From: Desnuesiella massiliensis
GTDB lineage: Bacteria > Bacillota > Clostridia > Clostridiales > Clostridiaceae
Assembly (NCBI RefSeq): GCF_001403615.1
Contig: NZ_LN879457.1
Span: forward strand, 62,001 to 126,000
Length of the DNA stretch: 64,000 nucleotides
Direction of reading: 5' to 3'
Positions 33,592-41,519 of the stretch are shown here, one piece after another (within the stretch, counting starts at the first letter, position 1; the number at the start of each line of letters is the position of its first letter). The position numbers were made by a program, and so were the translations under genes. The notes beneath the pieces were generated by a model. The model saw nothing but the letters and a program-made list of their open reading frames with translations, did not search any database and was not told the DNA's origin.

Positions 33592-34251
33592 ATGAAATTT
33601 AATTTAATTGATATTGAACATTGGAACAGAAAACCATATTTTGAACACTATTTGAATTCTGTTAGGTGCACTTATAGCATGACAGCAAATATAGAAATAA
33701 CAAATTTATTGCATGATATTAAACTTAAAAAACTTAAACTGTATCCAACACTTATTTATATCATTGCAACTGTGGTTAATAATCATGAGGAATTCCGCAC
33801 TTGTTTTTATGAAAACGGTAATTTAGGATACTGGGATAGTATGAGTCCAAGTTATACTATCTTTCATAAGGATAACGAAACATTTTCAGAAATCTGGTCA
33901 GAATATGACGAAAGTTTTTCATGTTTTTACAGTAAGTATCTTGATGATATTAAAAACTATGGAGATATTATGAGGTTTACTCCGAAATTGAATGAACCAG
34001 CCAATACATTTCCTATATCCTGCATACCTTGGGTGAGTTTTACTGGGTTTAATTTGAATGTATACAATGATGGAAGATATTTAGTTCCTATTTTTACTAT
34101 TGGTAAATATTTTGAACAGAATAATAAAATATTTATTCCTATGTCCATACAGGTCCACCATGCAGTTTGTGATGGTTACCATACCAGCAGATTTATTAAT
34201 GAGGTACAAGAATTAGCATTAAATTCTCAAACATGGTTAAGACATAAATAG
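33592..34251 (+). CDS. cat: Chloramphenicol O-acetyltransferase, type A
   Basis: 219 residues, the normal length. MKFNLIDIEHWNRKPYFEHY opening, YPTLIYIIATVVNNHEEFR and the active-site motif QVHHAVCDGYHTSRF, with catalytic His190 and structural Asp194. Acetylates chloramphenicol at the 3-hydroxyl in the cytoplasm as a trimer. All key residues are intact, and an inducible attenuator precedes it, so the gene is probably functional. It lies in an accessory block bracketed by hairpin repeats. Confidence 0.95.
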   Translation: MKFNLIDIEHWNRKPYFEHYLNSVRCTYSMTANIEITNLLHDIKLKKLKLYPTLIYIIATVVNNHEEFRTCFYENGNLGYWDSMSPSYTIFHKDNETFSEIWSEYDESFSCFYSKYLDDIKNYGDIMRFTPKLNEPANTFPISCIPWVSFTGFNLNVYNDGRYLVPIFTIGKYFEQNNKIFIPMSIQVHHAVCDGYHTSRFINEVQELALNSQTWLRHK

Positions 34252-34294
34252 GAATATTAGATAGTTGTGGTTAGATTGTATTATCCTTATAAAT

Positions 34295-34333
34295 CGAAAC
34301 AAGGGAAGTCAGATGGCTTCCCTTAAAAATTAA
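34295..34333 (+). repeat. 39-bp hairpin repeat, right copy (terminator-like)
   Basis: Near-identical to 31189-31226; here the stem AAGGGAAG/CTTCCCTT is perfect, with loop TCAGATGG, followed by AAAAATTAA. It stands 43 bases after the cat stop and probably terminates cat. Confidence 0.8.
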
Positions 34334-34379
34334 CTATTAACACTAAAGAAGTTAAATAGTCATAAGTTTAGTTTACATT

Positions 34380-35444
34380 TTAAACCATATTAATGACTAA
34401 TCCCATAACTCCAGAGGCTGCTACCACATAAAATATATTTACTTTATATTTCCACATGGCTATAAATCCCGCTATAGCAATGAGGATAGTCCAAGGGTCA
34501 ATGAGAGCTTTGGGAACTAAGTTAAGTAAAGCTGCTAGTATACTGCCAATAACAGAGGCATTGACTCCTTTTAATAATCCCTTTATCCAAGGGATATTTT
34601 TTATTTTTTTGAGGTAAGGCGCGCTGCCAAGTATAAATATAAAAGATGGTAAAAATATGGCTAAGGCAGCTATGAAGGCTCCAAATATGTTTGCTATCTT
34701 ATAGCCTATAAAGGCCGCAGTTATCACTACTGGCCCTGGGGTAATTTGTCCTAAGGCAATACCAGCTAAAAATTCTTCCTTTGTAAGCCAAGCAAGCTTT
34801 TCCACTACTTCTGCCTCTATAAAAGGTATAATAACTAGTCCACCACCATATATAAAGGCTCCTACCTTAAAGAAGAATAAGAAAAGAGGCAGCAGCAAAG
34901 AATTAAGTTTACTGCTGTTTTTCTGAAAGCCATAATATATGAATATGCCAGCTATGACTGATATAGTCATCACTAAGATCATATTTACTTTACCGAAATA
35001 TATAGCAATAGCGCTTATTATAAAAATTATAAAAGCTGTACTGTCTTCTATAGATTTTTTACCCATTTTATAAAGGGATATACCTATTAAAGAGATAACC
35101 ACAGCATTTATACCATAAAGCATACTTTTTAATTGAGGCAAGGTTCCATAAGAAAAATATAGAAAGCTAAGCAAGGTAATGATTATAAAGGAAGGAAGAA
35201 CAAAGCCAATGCCAGCTAAAACACCGCCCATTAATCCTCCTCTTAAATATCCTATGTAAATACCTAACTGAGTAGAAGCAGGACCAGGGAGTATATTGCA
35301 AACGGCCAAGCCTTCTAAAAACTCCTCTTTAGAAACCCATTTTCTTTTCTCAACTAACTCCTCATCCATCATAGCTATATGAGCCATGGGCCCTCCAAAG
35401 CCCAAAAATCCGATCTTTAAAAAATAAGATAATATCTCTTTCAT
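34380..35444 (-). CDS. chrA: Chromate transporter ChrA, two-domain
   Basis: 354 residues with two homologous CHR domains. Domain 1: FLKIGFLGFGGPMAHIAMM, EFLEGLAVCNILPGPASTQLGIYIGY; domain 2: FFKVGAFIYGGGLVIIPFIEAEVV, EEFLAGIALGQITPGPVVITAAFIGYK. About ten membrane segments. Exports chromate in characterised members; some CHR proteins carry sulfate or have unknown roles. ATG at 35444 follows AAGGAAGTG; the in-frame GTG at 35453 is inside the SD region. Confidence 0.88.
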   Translation of the reverse strand: MKEILSYFLKIGFLGFGGPMAHIAMMDEELVEKRKWVSKEEFLEGLAVCNILPGPASTQLGIYIGYLRGGLMGGVLAGIGFVLPSFIIITLLSFLYFSYGTLPQLKSMLYGINAVVISLIGISLYKMGKKSIEDSTAFIIFIISAIAIYFGKVNMILVMTISVIAGIFIYYGFQKNSSKLNSLLLPLFLFFFKVGAFIYGGGLVIIPFIEAEVVEKLAWLTKEEFLAGIALGQITPGPVVITAAFIGYKIANIFGAFIAALAIFLPSFIFILGSAPYLKKIKNIPWIKGLLKGVNASVIGSILAALLNLVPKALIDPWTILIAIAGFIAMWKYKVNIFYVVAASGVMGLVINMV

Positions 35445-35473
35445 TATATTCACTTCCTTTCACTAAAAGATAA

Positions 35474-35549
35474 GGTCAAAATGTAATTAATCCTTAACCG
35501 TCCCCAAAGACAAAGCTAAAATGTGAAATTAGTTGTTAACCGTCCCCAA
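35474..35549 (-). repeat. Tandem GGGGACGGTTAA-type repeat (REP-like)
   Basis: On the minus strand two ~42-bp units each start with TTGGGGACGGTTAA and continue to ACATTTT (plus-strand TTAACCGTCCCC at 35494-35505 and 35536-35547). The 12-mer core also appears at 42849-42860 (one mismatch, minus-strand gene spacing) and inside the next gene at 35882-35894. I recall similar GGGGACGGTT motifs as dispersed repeats in Firmicutes, which is unverified here. Confidence 0.6.
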
Positions 35550-35730
35550 GGAGTAGTATAATATATTTAATATCGTAATTCGTTATCGTTATTCGTTATA
35601 GAAATTGTACATAAATAAATTTAAACTGTAAATACAAATTACATAGAATTAACATTGATTATCCTAGAGGAATTTAAAATTTAATTATTATAGGGATATT
35701 TTAGATTGAGTATATAGAGGAGGATTAACT

Positions 35731-36369
35731 ATGTTTAATTTAGAAAATGTAAGCTATAAAAACATCCTAAAGGTGAATAAGCTAGAAATACCAAAAAATA
35801 AAACCACCTGTATAGTAGGAGAAAGCGGCAGCGGGAAAACCACATTGTTAAAATTATTGAATAGGATGATAAATCCAGAAGGGGGACGGTTAACATTTAA
35901 AGGAACAAATCTAAAGGACTTAAACCCCATAGAACTGCGAAGAGAGGTAGTTATGCTTCCTCAAACACCTATAATATATGAAGGAAGCATAAGAGATAAT
36001 TTAATCAAGGGCATTATATTTAGTGAGAAGGACTTGCCTTCAGAGGAAAAGCTAAAATCTGTGATGGAATTTCTTAATATAAATAAGGATATTCATGAGG
36101 ATTGCAGCAATTTGTCCGGTGGGGAAAAGCAGAGGATTGCTATTGGAAGAATTATATTGATGGAGCCAGAGGTGTTTTTACTAGATGAGCCTTCTTCAGC
36201 TTTAGATCAAGATAGTGAAACCAAGGTAATAGAATATATTAAAACCTATTGTAGAGACCATGGGAAAACCTTAATCATGGTAACTCATTCAAAGACTGTG
36301 GCTAATACTTTTGCTGATAATGTAATACATATTAAAAATGGGAGAGTAGTAGAAGAGGAGGGTAAGTAG
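35731..36369 (+). CDS. fetA: ABC transporter ATP-binding protein, FetA/YbbL-like
   Basis: 212 residues: Walker A GESGSGKTT, signature LSGGEKQRIAIGR, Walker B VFLLDEPSSALD. Pairs with the FetB-like membrane protein directly downstream; in E. coli FetAB is an iron exporter that aids oxidative-stress resistance. A GGGGACGGTTAAC motif that also occurs outside genes lies in codons 51-56 (EGGRLTFKG). SD GAGGAGG. Confidence 0.82.
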   Translation: MFNLENVSYKNILKVNKLEIPKNKTTCIVGESGSGKTTLLKLLNRMINPEGGRLTFKGTNLKDLNPIELRREVVMLPQTPIIYEGSIRDNLIKGIIFSEKDLPSEEKLKSVMEFLNINKDIHEDCSNLSGGEKQRIAIGRIILMEPEVFLLDEPSSALDQDSETKVIEYIKTYCRDHGKTLIMVTHSKTVANTFADNVIHIKNGRVVEEEGK

Positions 36370-36370
36370 C

Positions 36371-37150
36371 ATGAATGGAGTTATAGATTTAGGTGTGTTT
36401 CAAATGGTGGCAGCCTATTTATTTGTAGTATTACTTTTATTCATTGTAAGAGTTAAAGGAATAAAAAGGGAAAAAGAAATAATAATATCTACCATAAGAA
36501 TGACGTTACAACTGATTTTGACTGGCTATGTACTTATATATTTGTTCGACAATATAAATATGATTTATACCTTATTAGTTATAATTGTTATGGAGATATT
36601 TTCAATATATAATATATTTAAAAGAAGTAAGCTAATACTTACTAAATCACTAAAAAAGGTTATTGCATTATCCATGATCTCAGGTACCTTATTTAGTTTG
36701 ATATATTTTATATTGGTAGTAGTGAATATAAGACCTTGGTATGATCCTAGGTATTTTATTCCTATTGCTGGAATGTTAATAGGTAACTCTATGACTGGCA
36801 TATCTTTAGGGGCAACTAAACTAGTTGAAGGTTTTAAAGTTCAAAAGCCTATGATAGAAAATTCCTTGATGCTTGGGGCTACTCCAAAGGATGCCTGTAA
36901 GCACATAGTAGATAATGCCTTTGACTCTGCAATATTGCCTACAATAAACTCCATGGTAGGTATGGGTATAGTTTTTTTACCAGGCATGATGACAGGTCAA
37001 ATACTTTCAGGTACATCACCCTTGTTAGCTATTCAGTATCAGATTGCTATAATGCTTGGAATATTAGGCAGCGTATCACTAACAGTTATTTTATTTGTAC
37101 AGTTAGGATATAAATCATTTTTTAATAAGGAACAACAATTAAACATTTGA
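36371..37150 (+). CDS. fetB: ABC transporter permease, FetB/YbbM-like
   Basis: 259 residues of the UPF0014 family with about six to seven membrane segments; conserved IPIAGMLIGNSMTGISLG and EN.LMLGATPKDACKHIVDNAFDSAILPTINSM.GMGIVFLPGMMTGQILSG. Starts one base after the fetA stop. Predicted metal (iron) export. Followed by a PadR regulator that may control the operon. Confidence 0.85.
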   Translation: MNGVIDLGVFQMVAAYLFVVLLLFIVRVKGIKREKEIIISTIRMTLQLILTGYVLIYLFDNINMIYTLLVIIVMEIFSIYNIFKRSKLILTKSLKKVIALSMISGTLFSLIYFILVVVNIRPWYDPRYFIPIAGMLIGNSMTGISLGATKLVEGFKVQKPMIENSLMLGATPKDACKHIVDNAFDSAILPTINSMVGMGIVFLPGMMTGQILSGTSPLLAIQYQIAIMLGILGSVSLTVILFVQLGYKSFFNKEQQLNI

Positions 37151-37165
37151 AAGTAGGAAGAACTA

Positions 37166-37471
37166 ATGCAAGATAAAGTATTAAGAAAACTATTTTTAGG
37201 CTTTATGCAGATTCATATACTGCATCATGCAAAGAAAGAACCCTTTTTCGGCTCATGGATGATAGAAGAGTTAGGAGAGCATGGTTATAGTGTAAGCCCT
37301 GGAACTCTATATCCAATACTTCATAATTTAGAAGAGGATGGGTTATTGATAAAGGAAGATAGAGTAATAGAGGGCAAGGTTAGAAAATACTATTCTATTA
37401 CAGATAATGGTATAGAGGTGCTGGAAGAAGCGAGAAAAAAGGCTTGGGAGCTATTTAAGGAGATAAAGTAA
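37166..37471 (+). CDS. PadR-family transcriptional regulator
   Basis: 101 residues with the PadR winged helix: ILHHAKKEPFFGSWMIEELGEHGYSVSPGTLYPILHNLEEDGLLIKEDR, and KVRKYYSITDNGIEVLEEARK. Sits 15 bases after fetB on the same strand, so probably autoregulates the exporter operon. Lacks the long C-terminal dimerisation domain of PadR-s1 types. Confidence 0.87.
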   Translation: MQDKVLRKLFLGFMQIHILHHAKKEPFFGSWMIEELGEHGYSVSPGTLYPILHNLEEDGLLIKEDRVIEGKVRKYYSITDNGIEVLEEARKKAWELFKEIK

Positions 37472-37472
37472 T

Positions 37473-37505
37473 AAAGGTCAGCAGTAAAAATTGCTGGCCT
37501 TTGCT
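37473..37505 (+). terminator. Terminator after the PadR gene
   Basis: AAAGGTCAGCA (37473-37483) pairs with TGCTGGCCTTT (37492-37502), 11 bp with one G-U pair; T-tract is short. Overlaps the stop region. Confidence 0.8.
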
Positions 37506-37544
37506 CATTTGTGATTTGATATGAGTGAATATGATTAATTTTTA

Positions 37545-37618
37545 TGAAAACGTATTGACAATTGATTGAATTAGCTATAAAATTAAAACAAACAATCACA
37601 AATGATTGCATTCAATCA
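37545..37618 (+). promoter_or_regulatory. Promoter, cre-like site and operators of the fructose operon
   Basis: TGAAAACGTATTGA (37545-37558), identical to the site before the glutamate cluster, overlaps TTGACA (37555-37560). A 17-base spacer leads to TAAAAT (37578-37583). Four copies of TGATTG/CAATCA follow: 37563 (in the spacer), 37593, 37603 (with the previous one an inverted pair) and 37613. They are probable FruR (DeoR-type) operators at and downstream of the promoter. Confidence 0.7.
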
Positions 37619-37660
37619 TAAATGAGCAAATCAAATATAATGAGAAAGAGTGGGATTAAT

Positions 37661-38425
37661 ATGTTTGCTCAAGAGAGACAAGAAAAAATAGCGGAAATAT
37701 TAAAAGAGAGAAGTAGTATAAAGGTAACAGAAATAGCTAATACTTTTAAAGTTTCAGAATCAACCATAAGACGGGACTTGCAGGAGATGGAGGAGATGAA
37801 GCTCTTGACCAGAACTCATGGGGGAGCTGTAGGAGTAAATAGAACTAGCTTTGAACCATCTTTTACTGATAAAAGAGAAGAGCATAGTAATGAAAAGGCT
37901 CATATCGCAGAAATAGCCAGCAGCATCATTGAAGATGGAGATACTATAATACTAGATTCAGGTACTACCACCTTAGAAATTGCTAGAAGGCTAAAGGCTA
38001 GAAACATAACGGTAATAACAAATTCTATAGATATAGCCTCTGAATTGTCTGAAAAGGAGTCCATAGAAACCATAGTAACAGGCGGAAGCTTAAGACTTAC
38101 CACTAGGGCAATGGTGGGACACATAACTGAGGGAGTATTAAGAAATTTTAGAGTAGACAAGGCTTTTATAGGAGCCAATGGTATTTCTATAGAGGATGGA
38201 ATAACTACTCCAAATCATGTAGAAGCACAAACTAAAAAGGCTATGATGAATTCTGCTAGCAAAGTCATAGTGGTAGCAGATAGTTCAAAGTTTAATAAGG
38301 TGTGTTTCTCAGTCATATGTCCTATAAGGGCGGTTACAGCCATAATAACTAGTAATGATTTAGAGGAAGATGTAATAAAATCCTACGAAGAAATCGGAGT
38401 AGATGTGATAACAAAACATAGATAA
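37661..38425 (+). CDS. fruR: DeoR-family regulator of the fructose operon
   Basis: 254 residues: DeoR helix-turn-helix (MFAQERQEKIAEILKERSSIKVTEIANTFKVSESTIRRDLQEME) and a sugar-phosphate sensor domain (DSGTTTLEIARRL, ITNSIDIASEL, VTGGSL, DKAFIGANGIS, VVADSSKF). First gene of the fru operon; the effector is probably fructose 1-phosphate. ATG 37661 matches the usual N-terminus; in-frame ATGs at 37622 and 37640 have poorer SDs. Its last codons overlap a dispersed hairpin repeat. Confidence 0.88.
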   Translation: MFAQERQEKIAEILKERSSIKVTEIANTFKVSESTIRRDLQEMEEMKLLTRTHGGAVGVNRTSFEPSFTDKREEHSNEKAHIAEIASSIIEDGDTIILDSGTTTLEIARRLKARNITVITNSIDIASELSEKESIETIVTGGSLRLTTRAMVGHITEGVLRNFRVDKAFIGANGISIEDGITTPNHVEAQTKKAMMNSASKVIVVADSSKFNKVCFSVICPIRAVTAIITSNDLEEDVIKSYEEIGVDVITKHR

Positions 38426-38518
38426 ACAACTTCAACTATTAATTTATAAATGCACCATAATGGCTTAAAGATTTCCATTTTGGTACATTTATAAATTAAG
38501 TTTACGTAGTGTTTATCT
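38420..38518 (+). repeat. Dispersed ~100-nt hairpin repeat, copy 2
   Basis: Terminal AGATAAAC/GTTTATCT; main stem TTAATTTATAAATG (38439-38452) with CATTTATAAATTAA (38486-38499), perfect; inner stem ACCATAATGG / CCATTTTGGT with one mismatch. Sits between fruR and fruK, overlapping the fruR stop, so it is transcribed inside the operon without an evident T-tract. Confidence 0.88.
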
Positions 38519-38538
38519 ATAGATAAGGTGGTGAAGGC

Positions 38539-39477
38539 ATGGTAATAACAGTAACCTTGAATCCCGCTATGGACAAGACTTTGCTAATAGAAAATTTAAC
38601 TCTAGGAACAGTTAATAGAGTAGATTCTCTTAGATATGATATAGGTGGAAAAGGCATCAATGTATCAAAGGTTCTAAAGAATTTTGGCATAGACTCTATA
38701 TGCACTGGTTTTCTAGGCGGAATTTGGGAAGATATCTTTAAAAAAGAGCTAGATAAAAGAGGAATAAAGCACAATTTTATTTCTATAAAAGGGAATACTA
38801 GGACTAACACAAAAATTGTAGATATAGATAATAAGGTATACACGGATATAAATGAGCCAGGACCACACATAACCAAAGAAGAATTAAATGAGTTTATAAA
38901 TATGTTTAGAGGTATGTGCCAGAAAGAGGATATAGTAATTCTCGCAGGAGGAGTAGGGCCTTCTATACCTAAGAATATATATGGTACATTAACTGCTATA
39001 GCAAAAGGTAATGGGGCTAGGGTTATACTAGATGCAGAAGGCGAGCTTCTGGAAGAGGGGATAAGGGAAAAGCCTCATGTTATAAAACCTAACGAGCATG
39101 AACTTAAAATGTTACTCAATATAGATATTAAGGATAAGAAAGATATATTAAAGGGCGCAAAATGCATAAGAGATTTAGGGATAGAAAGAGTTCTTGTATC
39201 TCTAGGAGAAAAAGGAGCTATGTACGTTACAGAAGAGGATGATTTGGAAGCTCAAGGGCTTAAAGTACCAGTAAAAGGTACTGTAGGGGCTGGAGATTCC
39301 ATGGTGGCGGCTTTAGTTTACAGTATGGTTAACAAACTAAATGCAAAGGAAACTTTAGCTTTTGCACAAGCCTCTGGAGCAGCTTCAGTGATGCTAGAGG
39401 GTACAGAAGCCTGTACAATAGAACAGGTAAAATCACTGCTAAACCAAGCAGAATTAGGCATTAGGGAGGTAGTATGA
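38539..39477 (+). CDS. fruK: 1-phosphofructokinase
   Basis: 312-residue PfkB-family kinase: VTLNPAMDKTLLIENL opening, DIGGKGINVSKVLKNFG substrate motif and the C-terminal signature VKGTVGAGDSMVAALVYS with the catalytic Asp. Converts fructose 1-phosphate to fructose 1,6-bisphosphate. SD AAGGTGGTG. Start of next gene overlaps by four bases. Confidence 0.94.
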   Translation: MVITVTLNPAMDKTLLIENLTLGTVNRVDSLRYDIGGKGINVSKVLKNFGIDSICTGFLGGIWEDIFKKELDKRGIKHNFISIKGNTRTNTKIVDIDNKVYTDINEPGPHITKEELNEFINMFRGMCQKEDIVILAGGVGPSIPKNIYGTLTAIAKGNGARVILDAEGELLEEGIREKPHVIKPNEHELKMLLNIDIKDKKDILKGAKCIRDLGIERVLVSLGEKGAMYVTEEDDLEAQGLKVPVKGTVGAGDSMVAALVYSMVNKLNAKETLAFAQASGAASVMLEGTEACTIEQVKSLLNQAELGIREVV

Positions 39478-39920
39478 TGAATACTAAGGATATGTTCTCA
39501 AAAGAAAGAGTAAAATTCAATCTAACTTCTTCAAGCAAGATGGAAGTTATAGAGGAATTAATAGATATTTTAATTCAGGACGGAAAGATATTAGACAAAG
39601 AAGAGTTTAAAAGGGCAGTACTAAAAAGGGAAGAGGAGTTTTCAACAGGTATTGGAATGGGCATAGCAATACCTCATGGTAAGAGCAAGGCTGTAAAAGA
39701 AGCCTCCATAGCCTTTGGTAGAAGTACTGATGGAATAGAATATGAATCCATGGATGATAAACCAGCTCATCTGCTCTTTTTAATAGCAGTACCGGAAGAA
39801 TCTAGCGATTTACATCTTAGAGCCTTAAGCGAAATATCAAGGAAGCTAATGCACGCAGACATAAGAGAGAACTTATTAAAATGCAATAACTTTGAAGAGT
39901 TTATAAAGATATTTGAATAA
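39474..39920 (+). CDS. PTS fructose-specific EIIA component
   Basis: 148-residue EIIA of the fructose/mannitol type with phosphorylation site His68 in GIGMGIAIPHGKS. Translation coupled to fruK (ATGA); a second ATG follows at 39477. Split from the EIIBC protein, which lies 98 bases downstream. Confidence 0.92.
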   Translation: MMNTKDMFSKERVKFNLTSSSKMEVIEELIDILIQDGKILDKEEFKRAVLKREEEFSTGIGMGIAIPHGKSKAVKEASIAFGRSTDGIEYESMDDKPAHLLFLIAVPEESSDLHLRALSEISRKLMHADIRENLLKCNNFEEFIKIFE

Positions 39921-40018
39921 GCTTTATAAAGCAATAAAGTTTATAAGCTGTTTTATAATAAAGTAAGTTAACTCTAAATGAAACAGCTTAATATAAAAAA
40001 TAAAGGGGAGGAAAGGAT

Positions 40019-41383
40019 ATGAAATTATTAGCTGTAACATCTTGCCCAACGGGCATTGCTCACACTTATATGGCGGCAGAAGCACTTCAAATGGCAGCTA
40101 AGGAAATGGGACATGAAATAAAGGTAGAGACTCAGGGATCTGTAGGGGCGGAAAACGTTTTAACTAGTGAAGATATAAAAGAAGCTCATGCAATAATTTT
40201 AGCGGTGGATACTAATGTGGATAAAAGCAGATTTGTAGGACTTACTGTGGTAGAAGCTTCAGTTAAAGATGCTATAAAAGACGCAAAATCCTTAATCAAT
40301 AGAGCTTTGGAAGCAAAAAGTAAGTTAACTCTCACCGAAGAAGTGGCTAAATCAAAAGCAGAAGAAAAGGAAAGTAGAACAGGAGTATATAAGCACCTAA
40401 TGACAGGAGTATCCTTCATGATTCCTTTTGTAGTGGCTGGTGGATTATTAATAGCCTTCTCCTTCGCTTTTGGAATTAAAGCCTTTGAACAAGAAGGAAC
40501 CTTAGCAGCAGCGTTATTTAAGATGGGAGCTCAAGGGGCATTTAGCTTTATGGTTCCAATATTATCAGGATATATTGCATATTCTATAGCTGACAGACCA
40601 GGATTAGTGCCAGGTATGGTAGGCGGCTTCTTAGCAGGCAATTTAGGGGCAGGTTTCTTAGGTGGATTACTAGCAGGTTTTCTTGCGGGTTATACTGTTT
40701 ATTATTTGAAGAAATATATAAAATTACCTAAATCTATGGAAGGGTTAATGCCAGTACTTGTATTGCCTGTTCTATCAACATTAATTGTAGGTCTTATAAT
40801 GATTTATATTTTAGGGAGTCCAATAAAGGCAATAAACGATGGCTTAACTAGCTGGTTAAAAGGCTTAAGCGGAACTAATGCCGTCTTACTTGGAGCTATA
40901 ATAGGTCTAATGATGGCTTTTGATATGGGAGGTCCAGTGAACAAAGCAGCTTATACCTTTGGAGCAGCCACCATTGCAGCAGGACAACCATCCACCATAA
41001 TGGCCGCAGTTATGGCAGCAGGTATGGTACCACCTCTTGGTATCGCTCTCGCTACTGTAATAGCTAAAAACAAATTTACACCACAGGAAAGAGAAGCAGG
41101 TAAGGCAGCTTGGGCACTAGGAATTTCCTTTATAACAGAAGGAGCTATACCTTTTGCAGCTGCAGATCCATTAAGAGTTATACCATCCATAATGGTTGGT
41201 TCAGCAGTAACAGGAGCTTTGTCCATGCTATTTAAGTGTACCTTAGCAGTGCCTCATGGTGGAATATTTGTATTACCTATACCAAATGCAGTGGGAAATT
41301 TAGCAATGTATGTGGTAGCTATAATAGTAGGAACTGTAGTATCAGGATTCATGTTATCAGCTCTTAAGAAGAATGTAGAATAA
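40019..41383 (+). CDS. fruA: PTS fructose-specific EIIBC component
   Basis: 454 residues: EIIB (1-~100, phosphocysteine Cys9 in VTSCPTGIAHTYMAAEAL) joined by a linker to the membrane EIIC (~120-450; GVSFMIPFVVAGGLLIA, FDMGGPVNKAAYTFG, ITEGAIPFAAADP). Imports fructose as fructose 1-phosphate, the substrate of FruK. SD GGGGAGG. Confidence 0.94.
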   Translation: MKLLAVTSCPTGIAHTYMAAEALQMAAKEMGHEIKVETQGSVGAENVLTSEDIKEAHAIILAVDTNVDKSRFVGLTVVEASVKDAIKDAKSLINRALEAKSKLTLTEEVAKSKAEEKESRTGVYKHLMTGVSFMIPFVVAGGLLIAFSFAFGIKAFEQEGTLAAALFKMGAQGAFSFMVPILSGYIAYSIADRPGLVPGMVGGFLAGNLGAGFLGGLLAGFLAGYTVYYLKKYIKLPKSMEGLMPVLVLPVLSTLIVGLIMIYILGSPIKAINDGLTSWLKGLSGTNAVLLGAIIGLMMAFDMGGPVNKAAYTFGAATIAAGQPSTIMAAVMAAGMVPPLGIALATVIAKNKFTPQEREAGKAAWALGISFITEGAIPFAAADPLRVIPSIMVGSAVTGALSMLFKCTLAVPHGGIFVLPIPNAVGNLAMYVVAIIVGTVVSGFMLSALKKNVE

Positions 41384-41398
41384 AGTATAGTATTGACA

Positions 41399-41433
41399 AA
41401 AAACCTCTAAGGAAAATTTCCTTAGAGGTTTTT
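41399..41433. terminator. Terminator of the fructose operon
   Basis: AAAAACCTCTAAGGAAA-A-TTTCCTTAGAGGTTTTT, a 17-bp perfect palindrome with A and T runs at its ends. It can serve both the fru operon and the minus-strand transporter operon that converges on it. Confidence 0.93.
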
Positions 41434-41519
41434 ATACTTGCCAGTTAATACATTAGGCTATTAGGAATAAAGCATTTTGTAATGTCTTTGTGACTAATGA
41501 AAAAAAGTTTATTTTATGT

